Shown in pieces: positions 29,432 to 37,241 of a DNA stretch of 64,000 bases. A model generated the notes under the pieces. It had not been told where the DNA came from. It ran no database searches and saw only the letters and a list, made by a program, of their open reading frames with translations. The position numbers and the translations under genes are program-made. The DNA is from Microbacterium mangrovi (GTDB lineage Bacteria; Actinomycetota; Actinomycetes; Actinomycetales; Microbacteriaceae): the NCBI RefSeq assembly GCF_000802305.1, contig NZ_JTDK01000005.1, positions 1-64,000 of the forward strand, given 5' to 3'. The stretch's first letter is position 1. Each line of letters begins with the position of its first letter.

Positions 29432-30007
29432 TCATCGTAGGTGCAGGTGCACCACCGGCCTGTTCGGCTTGGCGCGCGCGGTCTCGGTGAAGCCGGCGGC
29501 GAGGAACGTGGACAGCACGCCGTGCCACAGGTCGTTCACGCGGTCGTGCCCATCGGGTTCGACCGGGTACGCCTCGATGAGGGATGCCTCGTGGTCGCGG
29601 GCGAAGGCGACGGCGGCCTCGAGCAGGGCGGCGTTGAGGCCCTCGCCGCGATGTTCGCGCCGCACGACGAAGCACGAGATCGTCCAGATGTCGTCGGTGT
29701 CCCATGGCTCGGCGAGGTGCGGGGCGAGCGCCCGGGTACGGGGGAGGCGCTGATGCGTGCGCCGCGGACCGACGCGCACCCACGCGGCCGGCTCGTCGTC
29801 GACGTACGCGATGAGCCCGGGCGGCAGGGGTCCCTCGGTCTCGTCGCGCAGCAGCTGCTCGCGGTCGCTGCGCGTCGTCGCGTTGAAGTCCTTGTTGGTG
29901 AGCGTGAGCCACGCGCACTGGCACGAGGCGCCGTCGCCCCCGCCGGTGAGCGCGTGCTGCAGGTCGTCGAAGCGGTCGGCGGATGCCGGATGGATCGTGA
30001 TCTCCAT
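29432..30007 (-). CDS. GNAT-family N-acetyltransferase
   Basis: 191 aa. The acetyl-CoA loop region is WTISCFVVRREHRGEGLNAALLEAAVAFA (R-x-x-G-x-G form), and a CQCAW segment near residue 30 is common in a subgroup with an N-terminal Cys motif. The substrate is unknown. It is first of a minus-strand run with the YhhN and S4 genes. Confidence 0.85.
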   Translation of the reverse strand: MEITIHPASADRFDDLQHALTGGGDGASCQCAWLTLTNKDFNATTRSDREQLLRDETEGPLPPGLIAYVDDEPAAWVRVGPRRTHQRLPRTRALAPHLAEPWDTDDIWTISCFVVRREHRGEGLNAALLEAAVAFARDHEASLIEAYPVEPDGHDRVNDLWHGVLSTFLAAGFTETARAKPNRPVVHLHLR

Positions 30008-30096
30008 GCTCCGACGCTAGCGGGAGCATCCGACAGTGAGAGGCATCGGCTTCCGCGGGTCTGTCGTGCTGCGGTGAAGGGCATCCGGCCGGCCGG

Positions 30097-31635
30097 TCAG
30101 AAGGGCACGGGGCTTTCGACCCCGCGGTCGGGATCGATCCGTGTTGCGTGGCGCGATGGCCGTCCGGGTGGATTTCCGGATTGTCCGGGTGGTCGGTCGG
30201 GGTGTTCGGGTGGCCGGTCGGGGACGAACCGGACTGCGGCCGGGGGCCGGGTGCGGTAGCCGCGGCGGGTGGGTGAGGTGAACTGCAGGATGCCGCCGGG
30301 GAGCTGCTCGACATGCCAGTCGGTGTGGTGTTTGACGGTGTGGTGGCGTTCGCACAGGCAGGCGAGGTTGCACAGCGCGGTCGGTCCGCCCTCAGCGTGT
30401 GCGGTGGTGTGGTCGATGTCGCATTTTTTGGCGGGGCGGCGGCAGCCGGGGAACCGGCAGGTCTCATCCCTGGCTTGCAGGAGACGTTTCATCGCGGTGC
30501 AGGGTCGGCGTTTGTCGACGGTGACCGGGACCCCGGTGGCCGGGTCGGTGAAGATCCGGTACCAGTCGTCGGATCCGCCGGCGAGGGTGCGGGCGGTGTC
30601 GTCGTCGACGAGTCCGCCGCCTTCCACGGTGGCGCCGCCGGTGGTGGTGCCGGCCAGGGTGCTGGCGGGGATGGTGAGGTGCACGGTGGCTGTGATGGCG
30701 CCGAGGGCGTTGCGGTGTTCGGGGGTGGTGCCGTGTGCGTCGGGGACGTTGGTGAGCAGTAGGTCCAGGGCGACATCGGCCATGATCTGCGCCCGGGTGC
30801 GCTCATCCGGAACGAACTCTGCTGCTTCGGCGTCGGTGTGGCCGGCGGGCGTGCCGGTGTTCGGGGCGGCACCGTGGGGCAGAGCTGTGTCGGCGTCCTC
30901 GCCGGGGCGCCCGCCCGCGTCCGCGGTTCCCTCGGCGGCTTCGGCTGCTGCCGCGTCGGTCTGGTTTTGGGTGTGGAGTTCGGTGGCGATGTCGGTGAGC
31001 CGGTTGTAGGTGCCTTCGATGTGGGCGGTGGGGCCGGTGATGATCAACTGCCCCACCCCGGGCTCCACGCTGCGTTTGCGTACCGAGCGGCGGGCCACCG
31101 CTTCCTTGATCCGGGCCTGGGTGCCGTCCGGGTCGAGCCGGTCCACCAACACGCCCAGGGCGTCCTTCAACTGGGCGGGGGTGAGCTCTGCGGCCAGGTC
31201 GATCGCGTACCGCTCGTACTCGGCCCGAGTGTCGGGGTCGTCGATGACGCCGCCGACATCCGCGATCGTGGTCGCGTGCTGCGGGGACACGTTGCCATCG
31301 CCGACCTCGTACATGGTCTCCGTGAACCGGGTCATCAGCACGTGTGCCTGGTTCACCCGGGACGCGACCTGGTACTCGGACAGGCGTACCGCGGCGGCGA
31401 TCTCGGCGTAGATCTCCCGCATCGCCAACTGCGACGCGGACACCACCGCGCCGGTGTCGGCCTGCTGGGCGCGCTCGTGTTCCCGCCGTCGTACCAGGGC
31501 GGCGACCCCGGCGAAGAAGTGCATCTCCACTGCGAACGCGGACGCGGCGCGGGCCCGCGCCGCCCCCAGGTCGTCGACGAGCATGTCCAGGTCAGCCAGC
31601 ACCGGGGAGAGCCCACCGTGTGACGTGTCGGCCAT
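30097..31635 (-). CDS. DUF222 / HNH endonuclease-domain protein
   Basis: 512 aa. Residues about 15-330 are the helical DUF222 region. Residues about 405-455 hold the HNH fold with two CXXC-like and His positions (CRFPGCRRP, DIDHTTAHAEGGPT, LCERHHTVKHH). Such proteins occur in many copies in Micrococcales and are suspected selfish or 13E12-type elements; no cut site is known. Start at 31635 has gaagggggc upstream; an earlier ATG at 31683 lacks one. Local codon use (more cgg, ggt, gcg mixtures) differs from flanking housekeeping genes. Confidence 0.85.
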   Translation of the reverse strand: MADTSHGGLSPVLADLDMLVDDLGAARARAASAFAVEMHFFAGVAALVRRREHERAQQADTGAVVSASQLAMREIYAEIAAAVRLSEYQVASRVNQAHVLMTRFTETMYEVGDGNVSPQHATTIADVGGVIDDPDTRAEYERYAIDLAAELTPAQLKDALGVLVDRLDPDGTQARIKEAVARRSVRKRSVEPGVGQLIITGPTAHIEGTYNRLTDIATELHTQNQTDAAAAEAAEGTADAGGRPGEDADTALPHGAAPNTGTPAGHTDAEAAEFVPDERTRAQIMADVALDLLLTNVPDAHGTTPEHRNALGAITATVHLTIPASTLAGTTTGGATVEGGGLVDDDTARTLAGGSDDWYRIFTDPATGVPVTVDKRRPCTAMKRLLQARDETCRFPGCRRPAKKCDIDHTTAHAEGGPTALCNLACLCERHHTVKHHTDWHVEQLPGGILQFTSPTRRGYRTRPPAAVRFVPDRPPEHPDRPPGQSGNPPGRPSRHATRIDPDRGVESPVPF

Positions 31636-31744
31636 GGTGCCCCCTTCGATCCGTTGGAATGTTCGAACTCGATACCTCCACACTATCGAACATGCATCCA
31701 GAATGCAAGCGGGTTGCAGGACATCTTGATACCGAAACCCGGGG

Positions 31745-31860
31745 CGAGCGTTTCGTCTCGCTTCGCTCGCTCAACGACCGGGGGGGTGCGCGGATCCGGG
31801 GTGTTCGGGGCCGTCGCACCCGGGGTGGGCGTTCGGCCCGCTGGGCGCTCAACGACCGAG
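31745..31860. repeat. Two related copies ending gctcaacgaccg
   Basis: The first copy is gagcgtttcgtctcgcttcg followed by ctcgctcaacgaccg (31746-31780). The second (about 31829-31859) keeps the gcgttcg... and gctcaacgaccgag ends. The first is, from prior familiarity, a recurrent intergenic motif in Microbacterium genomes. Genome-wide copy number cannot be judged here. Confidence 0.55.
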
Positions 31861-32000
31861 GTGTGCAGGTCACGCGGGTACGGATGGCGGCGATCTGAAC
31901 GCCGGGCGGCATCCCTCGCGCGTGTCGTGCCGCCATCCGTACCATCCACCGCCATCCGGACCGGCATCCACTGTGGTTCGAACCTGCCCGGCGGGTCGGG

Positions 32001-32006
32001 TAGGAT
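32001..32006 (+). promoter_or_regulatory. Probable -10 box of the tRNA-Pro gene
   Basis: TAGGAT, 40 bp before the mature tRNA. A TTCGAA 18 bp upstream is a poor -35. A small hairpin (gcctgc-ac-gcaggc) lies in the leader. Confidence 0.4.
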
Positions 32007-32045
32007 GGTCGAGTTGCCTGCACGCAGGCGGCGACAACAGAATCA

Positions 32046-32119
<74 letters not shown>

Positions 32120-32123
32120 CGTG

Positions 32124-32158
32124 AAAGCCCTGGTGAGAGAAGATCTCACCAGGGCTTT
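32124..32158 (+). terminator. Terminator of tRNA-Pro
   Basis: Perfect 15-bp stem (aaagccctggtgaga / tctcaccagggcttt) with loop gaaga, ending in ttt. Confidence 0.9.
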
Positions 32159-32273
32159 GTCGCGTCTGGCGATAGTCTGGGGTGAGCGTCGCGTGCTGGT
32201 GGCAGGCAGTGTCAGGTATGGAGGCGCGGGATCTGAAGGGCCACGATGACCACATCGTTCTCTTCGCCTCCTC

Positions 32274-32744
32274 GTGGCTGAGGGCGAGAAGGCCAGGCTC
32301 ATCGCCTGGGGAAACGAACTGCAGGCCGTGCACCGCCGGCTGCGGCAGACGTTGCAGGCAGCGCGAAGCGCGATCCGCGCGGGCTCGTCCAACGCGCCCG
32401 CAGAGCATGATCTCCTGCTGTTCTGTCACGGCTTCTGCGCCGCCCTGACCGGCCATCATGAAGGCGAGCGCGACGAGCTCTTTCCGGCGATCGCGACGCA
32501 ATACCCCGAATTGCGCGACGCGCTGCGCACGCTGGAGGAGGATCACTCCTTGATCGCCCGTCTTCTGGATGATCTGCGCGCCGCAACCGATCGGGCCGAT
32601 GCGCCCGACCGTCTCGAACGGCACCTCGACGGGATCGCGGCCATCATGGAATCCCACTTCCAGTACGAGGAGCGGCAATTGCTCTCGATCCTCGAGACGC
32701 TGCAGTTGGACGCGGATCCGCGCCACGTCTTCGGCCGTCTCTGA
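32274..32744 (+). CDS. Hemerythrin-like domain protein
   Basis: 156 aa from GTG at 32274. A four-helix bundle with metal-ligand-type residues: HDLLLFCHGF, TGHHEGERDELFPA, LEEDHSLIARL and MESHFQYEERQLL. It probably binds a di-iron centre and senses or handles oxygen, NO or iron. No ribosome site precedes the GTG and a stop lies 30 bp upstream in frame. An ATG at 32218 in another frame encodes a plausible amphipathic start, so an N-terminal frameshift or a leaderless start is possible. Confidence 0.75.
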   Translation: MAEGEKARLIAWGNELQAVHRRLRQTLQAARSAIRAGSSNAPAEHDLLLFCHGFCAALTGHHEGERDELFPAIATQYPELRDALRTLEEDHSLIARLLDDLRAATDRADAPDRLERHLDGIAAIMESHFQYEERQLLSILETLQLDADPRHVFGRL

Positions 32745-32790
32745 TCGGGCGGCAGCTCGTTCGGTCGAAGGGGTCATGTGGTTTCTATCT

Positions 32791-32822
32791 GTACCCTTGC
32801 GGGTACGTAACAAGAAGGGTAC
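32791..32822 (+). promoter_or_regulatory. Probable ArsR operator
   Basis: gtaccc-ttgc-gggtac (32791-32806) is an inverted repeat, and aagggtac (32815-32822) repeats an arm inversely (gtaccctt). It lies 11 bp before the ArsR start and likely covers the promoter, suggesting autoregulation. Confidence 0.55.
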
Positions 32823-32832
32823 ATTAACCATC

Positions 32833-33150
32833 ATGGATGCAGTGCTTCAGGCTCTCGGGGATTCGAGCCGACGGACGGTGCTCGCGATCCTGCGCGATCA
32901 CGACGCGACGGCGGGGGAGCTCGCCGACGCGTTGCCGATCGCCAGGCCGGGTGTCTCGCGGCACCTGCGCGTGCTGCGCGAGGCGGGTCTCGTCGACGTG
33001 CGCCAGGAGGCGCAGCGACGGATCTACAGCCTGCGCTCGGAACCGCTGAAGGAACTCGACGACTGGCTCGACGAGTACCGGGCGCTCTGGCACGGCCGCT
33101 TCGACGCACTGCACACCGAGATCGCTCGAGGAAAGAGGAACAAGCGATGA
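32833..33150 (+). CDS. ArsR-family winged-helix regulator
   Basis: 105 aa. The HTH is ATAGELADALPIARPGVSRHLRVLREAGLV (about residues 25-54), followed by a beta wing (VRQEAQRRIYSLR). It has no Cys metal site, so it belongs to the non-metal group that commonly pairs with an SRPBCC/AHSA1 gene. It overlaps that partner by 4 bp. Likely self-regulated through 32791-32822. Confidence 0.9.
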   Translation: MDAVLQALGDSSRRTVLAILRDHDATAGELADALPIARPGVSRHLRVLREAGLVDVRQEAQRRIYSLRSEPLKELDDWLDEYRALWHGRFDALHTEIARGKRNKR

Positions 33151-33689
33151 GCATGAACGCAACGATGCGGGCGCTGGATGTCACGCGCGGTGTGGTCCGA
33201 GTGGAGGACGTGTTCGACACGGACGTCCACGACCTGTGGGAGGCGTGCACCGAACCGGAACGCCTCGCCCGCTGGCTGGCCCACGTCTCCGGAGATGTGC
33301 GAGTGGGAGGGGCCATCCACCTGACGTTCACGAGCACGTGGGACGGGCCGGCACGCGTCGAAGCGTGCGATGCTCCGCATCACCTGCTGATCACCGCTGA
33401 GCCCGGCACTGCCGGGGAGGCCCAGATCGAAGCCTGGCTGACAGCAGAGGGTGAATCCAGCAGGCTGGTCGTCGAGGAGCGCGGCCTGCCCCTCGAGGAG
33501 CTGTACTTCCATGCGGCCGGATGGCAGGTGCACCTCGAGGATCTCGGGCGTTCGCTCGCCCTCGACGCCACGGCTCACCCCGACGGGTGGTCGGTTTCCG
33601 AAGCGTCCCCGGCGTGGCGCGACCGATGGATGGAGTTAACCGGCGCGTACAAGGCCGAACCGATCGCCGCCGTCGCAAGCGAAGGGTAG
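33147..33689 (+). CDS. SRPBCC/AHSA1-domain protein
   Basis: 180 aa. The START-like fold is indicated by VRVEDVFDTDVHDLWEACTE and the WLAHVSGDVRVGGAIHLTF strand-loop. These proteins bind hydrophobic ligands. ArsR-SRPBCC pairs are very common; the ligand is unknown. A terminator-like hairpin follows at 33722. Confidence 0.88.
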   Translation: MSMNATMRALDVTRGVVRVEDVFDTDVHDLWEACTEPERLARWLAHVSGDVRVGGAIHLTFTSTWDGPARVEACDAPHHLLITAEPGTAGEAQIEAWLTAEGESSRLVVEERGLPLEELYFHAAGWQVHLEDLGRSLALDATAHPDGWSVSEASPAWRDRWMELTGAYKAEPIAAVASEG

Positions 33690-33721
33690 GTGCGAATCGA
33701 GCGTCCCGGCGTGCCGGGTGC

Positions 33722-33752
33722 GAGGCTCCGGAGTCATCAGGGCTCCGGAGCC
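33722..33752. terminator. Terminator after the ArsR-SRPBCC operon
   Basis: Perfect 11-bp stem aggctccggag / ctccggagcct with a 9-bp loop. It separates the ArsR operon from the peptide locus. Few T residues follow. Confidence 0.65.
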
Positions 33753-33786
33753 TTCGTGTCGCGACCGGGCTGATGTGACCCGCGCA

Positions 33787-33818
33787 CCAGGTGATGTATC
33801 GGACGATACATTGCCTGG
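33787..33818. promoter_or_regulatory. 32-bp interrupted dyad upstream of the precursor gene
   Basis: The core tgtatcg-ga-cgataca (33795-33810) is perfectly symmetrical, and ccagg / cctgg flank it at equal distance. It lies 60 bp before the precursor start and next to a possible -35 (ttgcct, 33811). A LuxR/NarL-type response regulator encoded at 37231 in the same locus is the obvious candidate ligand; that link is inference. Confidence 0.6.
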
Positions 33819-33877
33819 CGAGAGGCAGAATGTGATCCTCGAATTGCCGGATTAATCGCAATGAGGAAGGAGCTGAC

Positions 33878-33952
33878 ATGTCTGTAATCGAAAAGGCCCT
33901 CGAGGAGCAGCCGACGATCACCGCGTGGTCGTTCTCGACCGATCCGCACTGA
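33878..33952 (+). CDS. Predicted RiPP precursor peptide
   Basis: 24 aa, below usual gene-calling limits. ATG follows aaggag by 5 bp, among the best ribosome sites in the window. The first 12 residues (MSVIEKALEEQP) look like a helical leader. The C-terminal part TITAWSFSTDPH has Trp17, Phe19 and His24. The next gene is a radical SAM protein of the FxsB/XyeB-like group, which in known members links an aromatic ring to a residue two places on (aromatic-X-X motif). WSF or FST could be such sites. Cys is absent, so thioether or lanthionine rings are excluded. No close known precursor is recognised. Confidence 0.72.
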   Translation: MSVIEKALEEQPTITAWSFSTDPH

Positions 33953-33976
33953 TCAACTCAGAAGTGGATCGAATAG

Positions 33977-34005
33977 GCCCGCCCGAAGAATGAGCTCGGG
34001 CGGGC
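33977..34005 (+). promoter_or_regulatory. Intercistronic hairpin between precursor and maturase
   Basis: Perfect 10-bp GC-rich stem gcccgcccga / tcgggcgggc, 9-nt loop, no T-run. Placed 25 bp after the precursor stop, it probably lets most transcripts end or be trimmed here, giving more precursor than enzyme, a common RiPP-operon arrangement. Confidence 0.65.
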
Positions 34006-34027
34006 TCCCAACATTATCGGGGGAAAT

Positions 34028-35170
34028 GTGGCCGGAATCGACACTTTCATAATCAAGACGGTCGAGTGGTGCAATCTCGAATGCGCGTATTGCTACTTCT
34101 ATTCGGGTCAAGACACGAGTTGGATGGAGCGGCCGAAATTCATGACGCCGCTCATCTTCGACAAGACGGTCGAACGGATTCGAGACCATGCGTTGCGCCG
34201 CGGCATCGACAAAGTCTGGATAGTCTTCCACGGTGGTGAGCCGCTGCTGCAGCCCCTGGCGGTCTTCGATGAGATGGTCGCCTCTGCCAAGACATTGAGC
34301 GACGACGGCATCGAGGTCGTGTTCAAAGTGACGACCAACGGACTCCGCCTCGACGATGCCTGGGCACGCCGTTTGGCCGTGTCCGCATTCAACGTCGGCG
34401 TGAGCTTGGACGGACCACGCGAGGTCAACGACTCGATGAGACGTGACAAGGCCGGCCGCGGGTCATATGACCGCGTCGTGAAGGGGCTCCGCAAAGCTCA
34501 GGAATATGAGAGCGAAGGCCTTCGGGTGGGCACGATCTCAGTTCTCAATCCGGCGGTCGACGGCCGGGAGATGTATGACCACCTGCGCAGCCTCGGGATA
34601 TCGAACATCAACCTCGTCCTTCCTGAGGCCAATTACGTCCAAGACCCCCTCCCCACGAGACGAGGATACGGGTACTTCGAGCTCATGCGCGACATCTTCG
34701 ACGCATGGGTCGCTGAAGATGACTCGCGCGTCAATATCCGGCTGTTCTCGGACATGATCCGCGCGCTGGCGGGTTTGCCCTCGGCGAGCGACCAATTCGG
34801 CTACGCGCCGGTAAACGTCGCCGTCATCGAGACCGACGGCAGTCTTCAGCCCACCGACAACTTCCGTTCTTGGGCCGATCGAATGACCGATCTCGGCTAC
34901 AACATCGTGCACGATGAGATCGATCACCTGTATGACGATGACTTCTTTCGGTACTGCCGCGACCAACAGGGAATCGTCCCGGCGGAGTGCCTCGGATGCC
35001 GATTCCTCCAAGTGTGCGGGGGAGGACGCGTCACCACGCGGTACTCGGGCGCGGACGGATTCACGCGAAAGTCCGTGTACTGCCGTGACCTCTATGCGAT
35101 GTTCGATCACGTCGCCGCGGTTCTCGCCGACCGCACTGACGGCGAGGCGCGAGCTTCGGTCGATGTCTGA
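34028..35170 (+). CDS. Radical SAM peptide maturase with SPASM-type cysteines (FxsB/XyeB-like)
   Basis: 380 aa. Cys15, Cys19 and Cys22 form the CxxxCxxC [4Fe-4S] site (CNLECAYCYFY), followed by DTSWMERPKFM, typical of the FxsB/XyeB/GrrM-like maturase group, and GGEP at 69-72. The C-terminal cysteines 310, 321, 324, 330 and 352 give a SPASM/twitch-like auxiliary cluster set (C-X10-C-X2-C-X5-C-X21-C). GTG start with ggggga upstream. Known relatives make three-residue cyclophanes. It should act on the 24-aa peptide just upstream; product structure is inferred only. Base composition is visibly less G+C-rich than the housekeeping genes. Confidence 0.88.
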   Translation: MAGIDTFIIKTVEWCNLECAYCYFYSGQDTSWMERPKFMTPLIFDKTVERIRDHALRRGIDKVWIVFHGGEPLLQPLAVFDEMVASAKTLSDDGIEVVFKVTTNGLRLDDAWARRLAVSAFNVGVSLDGPREVNDSMRRDKAGRGSYDRVVKGLRKAQEYESEGLRVGTISVLNPAVDGREMYDHLRSLGISNINLVLPEANYVQDPLPTRRGYGYFELMRDIFDAWVAEDDSRVNIRLFSDMIRALAGLPSASDQFGYAPVNVAVIETDGSLQPTDNFRSWADRMTDLGYNIVHDEIDHLYDDDFFRYCRDQQGIVPAECLGCRFLQVCGGGRVTTRYSGADGFTRKSVYCRDLYAMFDHVAAVLADRTDGEARASVDV

Positions 35171-36431
35171 AGCAAGGACTTCGCCCGCACGGTCCAGTCG
35201 ATTCGGCTCCCGTCGGCGATTCGGCATCGCCTCGGTTGCGGAGGGGATCGTCAGGTCGACCGGGCCGTTCCAAACGGTGGCGGTCACCTTCTGGCTCCTG
35301 CAGGTCGGGGCGGACTATGCGATGGTCGGGTTCGCCGTCGCGCTTCCGATTTGCGGTGCGATCGCCGGTTCGATCGTCGGCGGGTGGTTGGCGGATCATG
35401 CCGGACCTGTCGTCCTGTTGGCTCGCCTCAACCTCGTCCTCGCGCTGCTCGCGGCCGTGGCACTTGCGACGGCGGTTCACTTGCCCGGAAACCCGTGGCT
35501 GCTGGTCTCGGTGGTCGCGGTCTATGCGGTGATCAACGGCGCGAGCGGACCAGCGCAACGGTCGTTGACCCCGGCCCTGCTCGAACCCGATGACTATCAG
35601 CACGGAAACGCGGTCTACAGCGCGATTTCGAATACCTCCTCCGTCGTGGGGCCGCTGCTGGGAGGCATCGCCTTCTCATTCGGAGGTGTTGCTCTCACGA
35701 TCGGGGTGAACATCGCGGCGCTCACACTTGCCGCCTTGGTTCTCGCCATCCTCGCCGCCAACGAGCAGGGTGAGCCTACGGCCGATTCCCAGAAGGAACG
35801 TGCCTCGTTCGTCCGGTCCGTTCGCGGTGCGCTTTCGTATACCGCGCGCAACCAATGGCTGATGGTTCTGCTGGTGATCGACGCGATCATGGACTTGGTC
35901 ACATCGGGGCAGTTTCAGGTGGGATTCCGTGTTCTCGCCGACCGCCACGGCGGCGCGGCGGTGTTCGGGCTTCTCATGGCCGCCTACGGAGTCGGGGCCA
36001 TCGGTGGAGCGGCGATCGGCTCTCGCCTGAGGGCAGGGAACCGGCTTCAGTACAAGCTCATCATGTGGAGCAACATCGTTCAGGCGCCACTCATCGCCTT
36101 GCTGCCCTTCGCCGGCGCCGAGGCTTCGTTGGGCCTGCTCGTCCCTGTCGGAATCCTCAACGGAGTCTCGGGAGTCTTGTACATGACGCTCATCTTCCGC
36201 AACACGCCCAAAGCCATGGCCGGCAGGATCTCGGCGCTGTTCCTGGCCGCGAGCCTGTCGTTGCAGCCGATCGGCATCGTCGTGTTCGGCTCCGTCGCCG
36301 GCGCCGGCCATATCGTGCTGCTCTTCGTGTGCACGGCGGCTCTGATGATCGGGGTGTCGATCGCGGGCCTGGCAGTCTGGCGTCGCTACGGTTTGCATGA
36401 CGCGCCGAAAGGGGGTGATGGGCGACCGTGA
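35163..36431 (+). CDS. MFS transporter, probable peptide exporter
   Basis: 422 aa, about 12 hydrophobic helices. The N-terminal part has FGIASVAEGIVRSTGPFQTV and GGWLADHAGPVVLLARLNLV (the loop 2-3 MFS motif GWLAD..GP). It overlaps the maturase by 8 bp, so both are translated together. Its likely job is to export the modified peptide or provide self-protection. No peptidase or ABC exporter is present; if a leader is removed, an unlinked protease must do it. Confidence 0.85.
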   Translation: MSEARTSPARSSRFGSRRRFGIASVAEGIVRSTGPFQTVAVTFWLLQVGADYAMVGFAVALPICGAIAGSIVGGWLADHAGPVVLLARLNLVLALLAAVALATAVHLPGNPWLLVSVVAVYAVINGASGPAQRSLTPALLEPDDYQHGNAVYSAISNTSSVVGPLLGGIAFSFGGVALTIGVNIAALTLAALVLAILAANEQGEPTADSQKERASFVRSVRGALSYTARNQWLMVLLVIDAIMDLVTSGQFQVGFRVLADRHGGAAVFGLLMAAYGVGAIGGAAIGSRLRAGNRLQYKLIMWSNIVQAPLIALLPFAGAEASLGLLVPVGILNGVSGVLYMTLIFRNTPKAMAGRISALFLAASLSLQPIGIVVFGSVAGAGHIVLLFVCTAALMIGVSIAGLAVWRRYGLHDAPKGGDGRP

Positions 36432-36599
36432 TCGGCCCGATTTCAGACGCCACGAGACCTCTCCCTGGAGGGGGCACGCAGTGGATGACCGAGGAACTAT
36501 CCGGGTACCCCTTGCTACCGTGGAGTGAGCCGCCTGGCGCGTGCGGGTGGAGCTGACGGGGCGATCGGCGCGAGCATCGATCGCGACGGGAGGGGTCGC

Positions 36600-37241
36600 G
36601 TGAATCCGGACGACACGGACGTACCTGCACTCGAGCCCGGCCAAGCAGAGGACCGCGCCGCGCTCGCCAGGGAGATCCACGATCGCGTCGCCAATGGCAT
36701 CATGGCCGGCATTCTACGGTTCGACCTCGCGGACAAGGAGGATGATCCGGTGGTCGTATCCGAGCTGCGAGCGGCAGGGCGCAGCATCCTCGCGCAAGCC
36801 CTGACAGCGGCGCAGACCATCGCGACGGGACTGAGGTACCCCGATCGCGGCGAGTCACTGCAGGCGCGAATCGAAGAGCACCTGGCCCGTGCGATCCGCG
36901 GCACGGCGATCCAAGCGCGGGTGGTCAGCACGGGCGAACCCCGAGGACTCGATGACTCCATCCGAGAGCACGTGTTCCTTCTCGCTCGGGAGGCCGTCCG
37001 TAATGCGGTGGCGCACGGCGAGCCTTCGAGAGTCGAGGTCTCCCTCGCATGGGGTCCCGCAACCCTGACCGTCACGGTCGTCGACGACGGGCGAGGGTTC
37101 GAGCTGTTCGATGTTCGCCGGGGAGCCCTCGGGCTGGTCGGGATGAAGGAGCGTGCGGACGTGATGGGCGCCCGACTGACGATCGTTTCCGAACAGGACC
37201 GCGGCACCGATGTTCGCGTCGAGGTGCCGTATGCGCCCTGA
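36600..37241 (+). CDS. Soluble NarL-type sensor histidine kinase without a sensor domain
   Basis: 213 aa from GTG at 36600 (gggagggg upstream). The HisKA_3 box has His27 (ALAREIHDRVANGI). The HATPase domain shows LAREAVRNAVAHG (N box), VDDGRGF (G1) and GLVGMKERADVMGARL. It has no membrane segment, PAS or GAF. An in-frame GTG at 36525 adds 25 unpromising residues. It overlaps the response regulator by 11 bp. It may be tuned by a binding partner or internal ligand. Confidence 0.85.
   Translation: MNPDDTDVPALEPGQAEDRAALAREIHDRVANGIMAGILRFDLADKEDDPVVVSELRAAGRSILAQALTAAQTIATGLRYPDRGESLQARIEEHLARAIRGTAIQARVVSTGEPRGLDDSIREHVFLLAREAVRNAVAHGEPSRVEVSLAWGPATLTVTVVDDGRGFELFDVRRGALGLVGMKERADVMGARLTIVSEQDRGTDVRVEVPYAP

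Larger units (their letters stand above)
31636..32045. other. Gene-free interval with repeat-like segments
   Basis: 410 bp without a convincing gene; several overlapping reading frames exist but none has a ribosome site and recognisable content. It holds the promoter side of the DUF222-HNH gene, the repeat segments at 31745-31860, and the tRNA promoter region. Near 31680 is an AT-richer patch (cactatcgaacatgcatcca) that may contain the DUF222 promoter. Confidence 0.6.

Noticed and set aside
32218..32448. ATG-started frame overlapping the hemerythrin gene
   Set aside because: The hemerythrin residues are all in the other frame. I keep only the possibility of a frameshifted N-terminus.
33861..33887. 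Eight-codon ORF overlapping the precursor ribosome site (ATG at 33861)
   Set aside because: It has no ribosome site of its own and contains the aaggag that serves the 33878 start.
34028..35170. Sactipeptide or thioether-forming maturase
   Set aside because: The adjacent precursor has no Cys, so thioether bonds cannot form.
36525..36599. Earlier GTG start for the sensor kinase
   Set aside because: It adds 25 Arg/Gly/Ala residues unlike kinase sequence, and the 36600 GTG has a much better ribosome site.
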